Notes: generated by a model not told the origin, from the letters alone. DNA of 5,584 nt from an uncultured Chlorobiaceae bacterium (GCA_903904495.1 CAIVCU010000262.1:1-5584); one strand, 5' to 3'; shown: positions 1 through 5,378, numbered from the stretch's first letter. Made by a program: numbers and translations.

Positions 1-88
1 GAGTACGGTGAATAAGGCTTTCTATACTATGCGGTTCTCCCTTGAAGCGGATAATTGAACCTTTTGAAACATTGCTGATGGAAATCAT
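1..88 (-). CDS. efp: Elongation factor P, N-terminal 29 codons (partial, runs off left edge)
   Basis: The minus strand is open from an ATG at 88-86 to the window edge and encodes 29 residues plus one base. The protein begins MISISNVSKGSIIRFKGEPH and continues SIESLIHRT. The G-S-I-I-R-F-K-G-E-P-H pattern is the first beta strands of the KOW-like N-terminal domain of EF-P, matching the family layout 'F+pGmvi+lnGepy.vve..h'. EF-P binds between the P and E sites of the ribosome and relieves stalling at polyproline stretches. The residue that is modified in many EF-Ps lies in the loop just beyond the visible part, so its identity cannot be read. There is no clear Shine-Dalgarno upstream; the leader is T-rich. 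The gene is divergent from HU. A neighbouring accB/accC downstream is possible from gene orders seen in other bacteria, but it is outside the window. Confidence 0.85.
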   Translation of the reverse strand, partial: MISISNVSKGSIIRFKGEPHSIESLIHRT

Positions 89-143
89 AAACAGGAAAAA
101 ATTTGTCTTGTGCGTTTTGTTTCTTTATATCCAAATGAACTTA

Positions 144-171
144 AATATAACACAGTGCCGGACGAATACAA
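144..171 (-). promoter_or_regulatory. Candidate efp promoter
   Basis: On the minus strand TTGTAT (171-166) and TATATT (149-144) are separated by 16 bases. The -10 matches the sigma-70 consensus at five of six positions, the -35 only in its TTG. The predicted start near 137 would give a leader of about 50 bases before the efp ATG at 88. This is pattern matching only, and promoter consensus in Chlorobi is poorly defined. Confidence 0.35.
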
Positions 172-211
172 ACCGCCAGATCGAGCAAAGCGGGATAATG
201 CTAAAAAGCCA

Positions 212-240
212 TTGCATGTTTGTGAAGTACTGTTTAAATT
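212..240 (+). promoter_or_regulatory. Candidate HU gene promoter
   Basis: TTGCAT (212-217) and TAAATT (235-240) are spaced by 17 bases. The -10 matches four of six consensus positions and the -35 three of six. It would start transcription near 247 and leave a leader of about 54 bases before the HU ATG at 301. The rest of the 89-300 spacer is AT-rich and contains no convincing gene; the open frames in it look like chance. Confidence 0.3.
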
Positions 241-300
241 CATTGAATTAACAAGGGTAAAAAACGTTGGTTTTATCTTCAACAATAATAAACATGCCAT

Positions 301-576
301 ATGTCAAAAGCTGAATTAGTAGAGAAAATCGCCGAGCAGGCCAAACTGACAAAAGTAGATGCCGAGCGAGCTGTAAATGCCTTTATCAATGTAGTAACAG
401 CATCATTGAAGGCTGGAGATGATGTTACTCTTGTCGGCTTCGGAACCTTTACCACTGGCGATAGAGCGGAAAGACAAGGGCGGAACCCTCAGACAGGTGC
501 AGCAATTACCATTTCAGCGAAAAAAGTTGTTAAGTTCAAGCCAGGCAAAGCTTTGAAAGAAGAGGTCGGCGGTTGA
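301..576 (+). CDS. hup: HU family DNA-binding protein
   Basis: The product is a 91-residue histone-like protein, the usual HU/IHF subunit length. Residues 1-38 form the helical dimerisation part (MSKAELVEKIAEQAKL). Residues 44-66 carry the family signature, with GFGTF at 46-50 followed by basic residues R55, R58 and R61. The RNPQTG motif at 61-66 places proline at position 63, the conserved arm-tip proline that intercalates into bent DNA. The C-terminus (KKVVKFKPGKALKE) is the expected lysine-rich strand and helix. HU dimers bend and compact DNA with little sequence preference. IHF-like specificity cannot be excluded, but the sequence looks like HU. The ATG at 301 is chosen because the protein starts exactly where HU proteins do. 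No clear Shine-Dalgarno precedes it. It is followed by its own strong terminator, so it is probably monocistronic. Confidence 0.95.
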   Translation: MSKAELVEKIAEQAKLTKVDAERAVNAFINVVTASLKAGDDVTLVGFGTFTTGDRAERQGRNPQTGAAITISAKKVVKFKPGKALKEEVGG

Positions 577-601
577 TCCTGGCTGTTTGATTGTTTATTA
601 C
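573..601 (+). promoter_or_regulatory. Candidate accA promoter overlapping the HU stop codon
   Basis: TTGATC (573-578) begins in the last HU codons and lies 17 bases from TATTAC (596-601); each hexamer matches four of six consensus positions. It would start transcription near 608, inside the left arm of the HU terminator. accA needs some promoter close by if the terminator at 606-643 is efficient, which is the main argument for it. Read-through from HU is the alternative. Confidence 0.3.
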
Positions 602-605
602 TTTT

Positions 606-643
606 AAAGTCCATCACCAGCCTCTGCTTGATGGACTTTTTTT
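606..643 (+). terminator. Intrinsic terminator of the HU gene
   Basis: The arms AAAGTCCATCA (606-616) and TGATGGACTTT (629-639) are perfectly complementary over 11 bases around a 12-base loop. The right arm runs into a seven-T tract (637-643). It lies 30 bases after the HU stop codon on the same strand. Confidence 0.9.
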
Positions 644-661
644 ATCATTTATGTTAGCACT

Positions 662-1669
662 ATGGCTACGAAAGTTGTCCTTGATTTTGAAAAACCTCTC
701 TTTGAGCTTGAAGTCAAACTCAATGAAATGCGTCTGCTCCTCCGGAGCAACACAAGAGAGCAGGCGCAGTCTGACCTTGAGGTGCTCAGTCATGATATAG
801 AGACGCTCGAGCTTAAAGTCGATGCTCTCCGCAGGTCGATCTATAAAAATCTTACCCGATGGCAGAAGGTGCAGCTTGCCCGACACCCTGAACGCCCGTT
901 TACGCTCGATTATATTTACATGATGACCAAAGAGTTTGTCGAGCTTGCCGGTGACCGGCATTTCAGCGATGACAAAGCGATTGTTGGTGGTTTTGCACGA
1001 ATTGAAGAGAGTTCGTCAGATTTTTCTCAGCCAGTCATGATCATTGGACATCAGAAAGGTCGTGATACCAAATCCAATCTTTACAGGAATTTTGGTATGG
1101 CTCAACCTGAAGGATATCGCAAGGCGCTCCGGTTAATGAAGCTTGCCGAGAAATTCCGTAAACCGGTCATTACCCTGATAGATACACCTGGAGCATTTCC
1201 CGGTATAGAAGCTGAGGAACGAGGACAGGCCGAGGCAATTGCCCGGAATTTATTTGAAATGGCAAAGTTGACGGTCCCGGTCATCTGTGTTATTATTGGA
1301 GAAGGTGCAAGTGGCGGAGCTATTGGCCTCGGTGTCGGCGACAGGATTATTATGGCTGAAAACAGCTGGTATTCAGTTATTTCACCTGAAAGCTGCTCTT
1401 CCATTCTCTGGAGAAGCTGGAACTATAAAGAACAGGCGGCTGAGGCGCTACAGCTCACCTCCGATGATCTTCTTGCCCAGGGCATTATCGACAGGATTAT
1501 CCCTGAACCACTTGGCGGAGCTCATACCGACCCTGATGCAATGGCAGCTACATTGAAGGGTATATTGATCGAGGAGCTGAAAGCGCTTCTTCCGAGAGAC
1601 CCGGTAGATCTCGTTCATCAACGGATAGAAAAGTTTTCTGCCATGGGCGTCTGGAAAGAAGAGGTATAA
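662..1669 (+). CDS. accA: Acetyl-CoA carboxylase carboxyltransferase subunit alpha
   Basis: The 335-residue product fits the AccA family (E. coli AccA is about 319). With AccD it forms the alpha2beta2 carboxyltransferase that moves the carboxyl group from biotin on AccB to acetyl-CoA, giving malonyl-CoA for fatty acid synthesis in the cytoplasm. Residues 1-75 are the helical N-terminal region typical of AccA (LDFEKPLFELE near 7-17, then TRWQKVQLARHPERP). The crotonase-fold core follows, with GHQKGRDTKSNLYRNFGM (129-146), the IDTPGAFPG loop (173-181) and the glycine-rich GEGASGGA (213-220), which forms an oxyanion-hole turn. YSVISPESCSSILW (237-250) is also a family landmark. The zinc-finger partner AccD is not in the window. 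The ATG at 662 gives the expected N-terminus, but no Shine-Dalgarno is seen and the HU terminator ends only 18 bases before it. The gene converges with korB. Confidence 0.97.
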   Translation: MATKVVLDFEKPLFELEVKLNEMRLLLRSNTREQAQSDLEVLSHDIETLELKVDALRRSIYKNLTRWQKVQLARHPERPFTLDYIYMMTKEFVELAGDRHFSDDKAIVGGFARIEESSSDFSQPVMIIGHQKGRDTKSNLYRNFGMAQPEGYRKALRLMKLAEKFRKPVITLIDTPGAFPGIEAEERGQAEAIARNLFEMAKLTVPVICVIIGEGASGGAIGLGVGDRIIMAENSWYSVISPESCSSILWRSWNYKEQAAEALQLTSDDLLAQGIIDRIIPEPLGGAHTDPDAMAATLKGILIEELKALLPRDPVDLVHQRIEKFSAMGVWKEEV

Positions 1670-1673
1670 AAAC

Positions 1674-1703
1674 AAAAAAGCCGGCATACAGACCGGCTTT
1701 TTT
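1674..1703. terminator. Bidirectional intrinsic terminator between accA and korB
   Basis: The arms AAAAAAGCCGG (1674-1684) and CCGGCTTTTTT (1693-1703) pair perfectly over 11 bases around an 8-base loop. The hairpin has a GC-rich core with six A's on one side and six T's on the other. It can therefore end the plus-strand accA transcript (stop at 1669) and the minus-strand korAB transcript (stop at 1722). Confidence 0.92.
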
Positions 1704-1721
1704 CGTTGCTTTATTTTTGCT

Positions 1722-2768
1722 TTACTTGATGACGTAGGAGCTTTCTCCCTTGAGCAGTTCTTCAAGTGTTGCACATCCATTTTTCTGGGCATCACGGATC
1801 TGTGCGGTCAGAGCATCTTCATAGGTTACCCTTTCCTCAGCATAGAAGATCCCGAAAGGTCTTGGCAGTATCTCTTCCGATTGAGCATGATTATCAGCAA
1901 AGCGGGCAAGAATGGATGCCTTGTTGATATCAGCCTCATTATGAACCCAAAGATCAGAAGTTGAGAGACCCTCTTTATCAAGATCAACAACTACCGGCGT
2001 GAATCCGTCGAGCCGGATACCTTTGTTTTTCTCTTTTCCGAAGACAAGAGGCTTGCCCTGTTCCAGATAGACGGTGTTGTCGGCTTTACTGTCTGGAGTG
2101 GCAAATGCTTCAAATGCAGAGTTGTTGAAAATAGGACAGTTCTGATAGATCTCAACCAGTGATGTTCCCTTATGCAATGCTGCCCGCTTCAATACCGATC
2201 TCAGGTACTTTCCGTCACGGTCAAAAGCTCTCGCAAAAAATGAACCTCCAGATCCGATCGTCAATGCTGCGGTATTGAAAGGCTGATCGATAACACCGGC
2301 GGGAGAGGTAATGGTCCTTAACCCGATTTTTGAAGTTGGTGAATACTGGCCTTTAGTGAGCCCGTAAATTTCATTGTTAAAGAGCACAACGTTCAAGTCT
2401 GGATTTCTTCTCAGGGTATGAATGAAATGATTGCCTCCAATCGATAACGCATCGCCATCACCGGTTGCAACCCAGACACTCAGTTCAGGCCGTGATACTT
2501 TCAGTCCGGTTGCCATTGGCAGAGCTCTGCCATGAATTCCGTGAACGCCATAGGTTGCCATATAATAGGGGAGGCGGGAGGAGCAGCCTATCCCTGAAAT
2601 AAAAACGACGTTTTCCGGTGCAACGTCCAGTTCCGGCATAACATTTTTAAGCTGTTGCAGAATGGCATGATCGCCACAGCCAGGACACCATTTCGGTTCC
2701 TGGTCCGAAGCAAAATCCTTTGCAGTCCGAACCGGCGAAGCTACTATTGTTGTATCGTTATCAGTCAT
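1722..2768 (-). CDS. korB: 2-oxoglutarate:ferredoxin oxidoreductase (2-oxoglutarate synthase), beta subunit
   Basis: The 348-residue product is the thiamine-diphosphate-binding beta subunit of a two-subunit 2-oxoacid:ferredoxin oxidoreductase. With KorA it interconverts succinyl-CoA plus CO2 and 2-oxoglutarate plus CoA, using ferredoxin as electron carrier. In green sulfur bacteria it runs in the carboxylating direction of the reductive TCA cycle. Visible motifs are WCPGCGDH (27-34), GIGCSSRLPYY (59-69), HGRALPMATGLK (79-90), the cofactor/Mg motif GDGDALSIGGNH (103-114) with N131-N132, and QNCPIFNN (209-216). C28, C31, C62 and C211 are the likely ligands of the single [4Fe-4S] cluster; that assignment is by family analogy. 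There is no separate ferredoxin-like domain. The ATG at 2768 is two bases after the korA stop and has an AAGGAG site at 2782-2777, inside the korA 3' end. Assignment to 2-oxoglutarate rather than another 2-oxoacid rests on subunit architecture and the inferred organism. Confidence 0.94.
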   Translation of the reverse strand: MTDNDTTIVASPVRTAKDFASDQEPKWCPGCGDHAILQQLKNVMPELDVAPENVVFISGIGCSSRLPYYMATYGVHGIHGRALPMATGLKVSRPELSVWVATGDGDALSIGGNHFIHTLRRNPDLNVVLFNNEIYGLTKGQYSPTSKIGLRTITSPAGVIDQPFNTAALTIGSGGSFFARAFDRDGKYLRSVLKRAALHKGTSLVEIYQNCPIFNNSAFEAFATPDSKADNTVYLEQGKPLVFGKEKNKGIRLDGFTPVVVDLDKEGLSTSDLWVHNEADINKASILARFADNHAQSEEILPRPFGIFYAEERVTYEDALTAQIRDAQKNGCATLEELLKGESSYVIK

Positions 2769-2770
2769 GA

Positions 2771-4651
2771 TTAAATCTCCTTGATAAGGTCAGTGATTTT
2801 AGCCAGAATTTCCATTTCATTGAACGGCACTCCCTGCACCTTGCTGTACCCGACAGGGGCAATCAGGAAGGCATCACGGATAAGATGGATAAGCTGTCCG
2901 CTGTTCATCTCGGGTATCAACACCTTTTTATAGTTGCCGAGAATTGCTTCAAGGTTTTTTGGGAACGGATGGATATAACGGAGATGTGTGTGTGCAACAC
3001 TATATCCTTCTTCAAGGGCCTGCTCAACTGCAGTTTTAATCGCACCATATGATGAACCCCATCCGAGGACGAGCAGATCTCCTTTTTCTGGCCCATTATC
3101 AATGGACTGAAGCGGAATAGTGTCAGCAATCCGTGCGATTTTTTCAGCACGAAGCTTTGTCATCAATTCATGATTTTCAGGGTCATGTGAGACATTTCCT
3201 GTTTCATTCTGCTTTTCAAGTCCGCCAATACGGTGTTCGAGGCCTTTGGTTCCGGGGATAGCCCAGGAGCGAACAAGGCGATCGTCACGTTTGTAGGGGA
3301 GATATGGAGGGTCTTCCGGTTTTCTTGCAGGTTGAAAACGGGGAGTTATTGCAGCGAGATTATCCGGACTTTCTACAAGCCATGGCTCTGAACTCAGTGC
3401 AAGGTAGCCGTCAGAAAGACAGATTACCGGAGTCATGTGTTCTACGGCAATTCTTGCAGCTTCGTATGTGGTATAGAAGCAGTCAACAGGAGAGCGTGCT
3501 GCAATAACAGGCATCGGTGCTTCTCCATGTCTTCCGTACATGGCCATTAAGAGATCAGACTGTTCCGGTTTGGTTGGAAGTCCTGTTGATGGGCCACCAC
3601 GCTGTACATTGATAATAACCAGAGGCACTTCAAGGATGACTGCCAGACCTAGTGCTTCTGTTTTCAGGGCAAGTCCTGGGCCGGAAGTGTTCGTGGCAGC
3701 AAGTGCACCGCCGTATGCAGCGCCGATACTGCTTACGATACCGGCAATTTCATCTTCAGCCTGAAAGGTCTTTACCCCATATTTTTTCTTTTTCGCCAGT
3801 GTCTGCAGGATCTCAGTTGCCGGTGTGATCGGGTATGAACCAAGAAAAAGGTCAAGACCTGCTTTTTTGGATGCGGCAGTCAGAGCGATAGCGCATGCTT
3901 CATTACCTGTAACCCGGCGATAGGTACCGTGTTGTTTTTGCGGGGCAATATCGAAACGTCCAAGATTTGCAAAGAGTTCAGTTTCATCGCCAAAGAAATA
4001 GCCGGCCTTCATTGCTTTGATGTTTGCTTCGGCTAACTGGATATTCTTTTCGAACTTAGTTTGCAGTGTTTCAATTGTTCCTTCAAGCGGAAGTGTGTAG
4101 AGCCAGTAGAGAAGCCCTAAAACAAACATGTTTTTACAGCGGTCTACCTCCTTGCTGCTTAGTCCGCTCTCTTTCAGTGCTTCGCGTGTGAACTGCAAAA
4201 CAGGGACAGGAAAGACGATATAGTTATCCAGTGTGCCATCCTCGAGAGGATTAGCCCCCTCAGCATAGCCCGCAAGCTTTAAATTTTTCTCATCGAAACC
4301 CTCTGTACCGGCGATAATGATACCACCACGGTGCAGGTCTTTCAGATTTGCTTTCAGTGCTGCCGAGTTCATGGCTACCATGACATCAAATCGTGCTCCC
4401 GGAGTGTAGACCGGCTTGCTGCTGAACTGAAGCTGAAAGCCTGATACACCTGCAATGGTCCCTGCAGGGGCTCTTATTTCTGAAGGAAAATTAGGGAATG
4501 TATTCAGTTCGGATCCGCGCACTGCCACGGTATTGGCGAATTGTGTGCCGGTCAACTGCATTCCGTCACCTGAATCTCCTGCAAAAAGCACGGATACGCT
4601 GGTTTTCGATGTTATATTGACCTGCCTGGTTGTCTTTTTTGTATCAGTCAT
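2771..4651 (-). CDS. korA: 2-oxoglutarate:ferredoxin oxidoreductase (2-oxoglutarate synthase), fused gamma-alpha subunit
   Basis: The 626-residue product is the large subunit partner of KorB. Residues 18-220 form the gamma-type domain, with GDSGDGMQLTGTQFAN (25-40) and TFPNFPSEIRAPAG (51-64). Residues 245-500 form the pyrimidine-binding alpha domain, with YPITPATEI (273-281), FQAEDEIAG (296-304), NTSGPGLALK (321-330) and QRGGPSTGLPTKPEQSDL (350-367). Residues 520-626 are the transketolase C-terminal-like domain, starting at GDLLVLGWGSSYGAI. This gamma-alpha fusion, with no delta ferredoxin domain, is the layout of KorA and differs from the single-chain pyruvate enzyme of green sulfur bacteria. 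The 2-base gap to korB indicates one operon with korA first. The ATG at 4651 gives a family-like start after a short polar leader. It has only AGGG three bases upstream, a poor Shine-Dalgarno, and lies in a region able to form alternative hairpins. Confidence 0.95.
   Translation of the reverse strand: MTDTKKTTRQVNITSKTSVSVLFAGDSGDGMQLTGTQFANTVAVRGSELNTFPNFPSEIRAPAGTIAGVSGFQLQFSSKPVYTPGARFDVMVAMNSAALKANLKDLHRGGIIIAGTEGFDEKNLKLAGYAEGANPLEDGTLDNYIVFPVPVLQFTREALKESGLSSKEVDRCKNMFVLGLLYWLYTLPLEGTIETLQTKFEKNIQLAEANIKAMKAGYFFGDETELFANLGRFDIAPQKQHGTYRRVTGNEACAIALTAASKKAGLDLFLGSYPITPATEILQTLAKKKKYGVKTFQAEDEIAGIVSSIGAAYGGALAATNTSGPGLALKTEALGLAVILEVPLVIINVQRGGPSTGLPTKPEQSDLLMAMYGRHGEAPMPVIAARSPVDCFYTTYEAARIAVEHMTPVICLSDGYLALSSEPWLVESPDNLAAITPRFQPARKPEDPPYLPYKRDDRLVRSWAIPGTKGLEHRIGGLEKQNETGNVSHDPENHELMTKLRAEKIARIADTIPLQSIDNGPEKGDLLVLGWGSSYGAIKTAVEQALEEGYSVAHTHLRYIHPFPKNLEAILGNYKKVLIPEMNSGQLIHLIRDAFLIAPVGYSKVQGVPFNEMEILAKITDLIKEI
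2777..2782 (-). promoter_or_regulatory. korB ribosome binding site inside the korA 3' end
   Basis: The minus strand reads AAGGAG followed by eight bases and the korB ATG at 2768. The site lies in the last codons of korA, whose stop is two bases before the korB ATG. This geometry fits termination-reinitiation coupling that keeps the two subunits in balance. It is also the clearest ribosome binding site in the operon. Confidence 0.8.
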
Positions 4652-4725
4652 TGTCCCTGTTAATTACGTTTCAAAGTTAGTAAACAGCAATAAAATTCCC
4701 GTGACAATGAACATCATGACAGGGA
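4648..4725 (-). promoter_or_regulatory. korA translation-initiation region with two mutually exclusive helices
   Basis: In korA mRNA sense, the start region ACAGGGACAATGA (4660-4648) contains the AUG. Its GACAATGA part pairs perfectly over 8 bases with TCATTGTC (4710-4703). Its ACAGGGA part pairs over 7 bases with TCCCTGT (4725-4719). The two helices share bases 4655-4654 and so exclude each other; either would cover the start codon or the weak AGGG site. The pairings are seen in the sequence, but any regulatory role is inferred. Confidence 0.35.
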
Positions 4726-4770
4726 AGTCATTGGCCTGTTATCTGGTGAAATGTATTATTGGTGGGTAAA

Positions 4771-4805
4771 GTAGAGGACAATAGCTAAACAGTACAGTCC
4801 TCTGC
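4771..4805. repeat. Inverted repeat / hairpin in the korA leader
   Basis: GTAGAGGAC (4771-4779) pairs with GTCCTCTGC (4797-4805): eight Watson-Crick pairs plus one G-T wobble, around a 17-base loop. It is not followed by a T tract on either strand, so it is not an ordinary terminator. It lies just downstream of the candidate korA promoter, so in the transcript it would form the extreme 5' end. It could be an operator or an mRNA-stabilising 5' stem. Confidence 0.5.
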
Positions 4806-4814
4806 AATAAAATA

Positions 4815-4843
4815 AATATAAAGGATGCTTAGGGTTAAAACAA
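4815..4843 (-). promoter_or_regulatory. Candidate korAB promoter
   Basis: On the minus strand TTGTTT (4843-4838) and TATATT (4820-4815) are separated by exactly 17 bases. The -10 matches five of six sigma-70 positions and the -35 starts with TTG. The predicted start near 4808 leaves a leader of about 157 bases before the korA ATG at 4651. The promoter lies just after the stop codon of the small upstream gene. Its position suggests that korAB does not depend wholly on read-through from that gene. Confidence 0.45.
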
Positions 4844-4860
4844 GCTTTTGACTGTTTTAT

Positions 4861-5118
4861 CTAAGAATTTTTTTCAATAACAATATTGTTTTTTGTCAGA
4901 TACTCCTGCCATTCCTGCTCTTCCCTGATCGGGCAATCAGGCGACAAGTCACAGAAATCACAACGCAACATGCCGTACATCTGCTCCATCCAGCAACCGG
5001 TGGCGCTTTTACGTACTTCATTGACATGGTTGGGGTTATTTTTCATTATCCTGGCTGAAATCTCCATCAATTCCATAACACCTTCCCTCCGTCGCTGATT
5101 TTCCACTCCCCAACTCAT
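4861..5118 (-). CDS. Small four-cysteine protein of unknown function
   Basis: I do not recognise this 85-residue product. It is hydrophilic with no signal peptide or membrane segment. Its cysteines are C42, C53, C56 and C62 (pattern C-x10-C-x2-C-x5-C), within GCWMEQMYGMLRC and DFCDLSPDCPIREEQEWQ. Such spacing could hold zinc or an iron-sulfur cluster, but no known motif is matched. The N-terminal half is likely helical (MELMEISARIMKNNPNHVNEVRK). Two starts are plausible. The ATG at 5118 has GGGAG six bases upstream. The ATG at 5076 (71 residues) has a stronger GGAGG nine bases upstream and drops only a low-complexity arginine-rich leader; all cysteines remain either way. The gene is co-directional with korA, 209 bases ahead of it, and divergent from alaS. 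Coding status is supported by the ribosome sites and the plausible composition, not by homology. Confidence 0.6.
   Translation of the reverse strand: MSWGVENQRRREGVMELMEISARIMKNNPNHVNEVRKSATGCWMEQMYGMLRCDFCDLSPDCPIREEQEWQEYLTKNNIVIEKNS
5085..5089 (-). promoter_or_regulatory. Strong internal ribosome binding site for the shorter start of the small cysteine protein
   Basis: The minus strand reads GGAGG followed by nine bases and an in-frame ATG at 5076-5074. It is a better match to the anti-Shine-Dalgarno than the GGGAG ahead of the upstream ATG at 5118. This makes 5076 a serious candidate for the true start. Confidence 0.5.
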
Positions 5119-5149
5119 AACAGTCTCCCTGTTTAAATGGAAAAATAGA

Positions 5150-5165
5150 CGGGTTCTTAAACCCG
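5150..5165. repeat. Short perfect hairpin upstream of the small cysteine protein gene
   Basis: CGGGTT (5150-5155) and AACCCG (5160-5165) pair perfectly over six bases around a 4-base loop. On the minus strand it is followed by TCTATTTTTCC, so it resembles a weak terminator or attenuator. It lies 32 bases ahead of the ATG at 5118, between that gene and a possible -10 (TATATT, 5185-5180). It could equally be a protein-binding site. Confidence 0.5.
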
Positions 5166-5263
5166 AATCATGATGTTTTAATATAATTCTTTTTTAAAAA
5201 GAACATACTTCATCACCAATCTCCAGAAAGCCTTGAAGTATTGCGTTACTCCTGAGTGAAAGG

Positions 5264-5272
5264 TGATAAAAT
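5264..5272 (+). promoter_or_regulatory. Candidate alaS promoter (extended -10)
   Basis: TGATAAAAT is an extended -10: TG, one base, then TAAAAT, which matches five of six consensus positions. No good -35 lies at the expected distance; GTTACT at 5245-5250 is weak. The extended -10 could compensate. Transcription would begin near 5279 and give a leader of about 100 bases that includes the nested hairpin at 5312-5342. Confidence 0.35.
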
Positions 5273-5311
5273 TAAGTTGGCAACAAGCCTTAAAAAAGAG
5301 TAACTTTGGGG

Positions 5312-5342
5312 CCGTAAGAGGCACCTGTTCCGCAGGTAACGG
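5312..5342 (+). promoter_or_regulatory. Nested stem-loop in the alaS leader
   Basis: The inner stem ACCTG (5323-5327) and CAGGT (5333-5337) closes a 5-base loop. The outer stem CCGT (5312-5315) and ACGG (5339-5342) encloses it, with a 7-base internal bulge on the left and one base on the right. It is the most GC-rich part of an otherwise AT-rich spacer and lies 36 bases ahead of the alaS start at 5379. No T-box sequence or following T tract is present. It fits an unassigned structured leader or regulatory element. Confidence 0.4.
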
Positions 5343-5378
5343 TATGGTTGAATGCATTGAAACAAGATGATAATCTCT

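Noticed and set aside
85..319. Open frames on both strands in the efp-HU spacer (85-300 minus, 110-319 plus, 42-251 plus)
   Set aside because: They overlap efp or HU, lack ribosome sites and have composition with no domain-like features. The interval is better explained as a divergent promoter region.
614..961. 115-codon minus-strand frame opposite the start of accA
   Set aside because: It is a shadow of the clear AccA coding frame and covers the HU terminator; no independent support.
4455..4769. 104-codon plus-strand frame across the korA start and leader
   Set aside because: Mostly antisense to conserved KorA N-terminal codons, with no ribosome site. The hydrophobic stretches come from reading the complementary strand.
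4837..4858. AAAACA/TGTTTT pairing after the small cysteine gene as a terminator
   Set aside because: The stem is only six AT-rich pairs and is not followed by a T tract on the minus strand. It also overlaps the korA -35 candidate.
5279..5378. T-box or known riboswitch ahead of alaS
   Set aside because: No T-box consensus, no terminator/antiterminator pair and no riboswitch core that I recognise; left as an unassigned structured leader.
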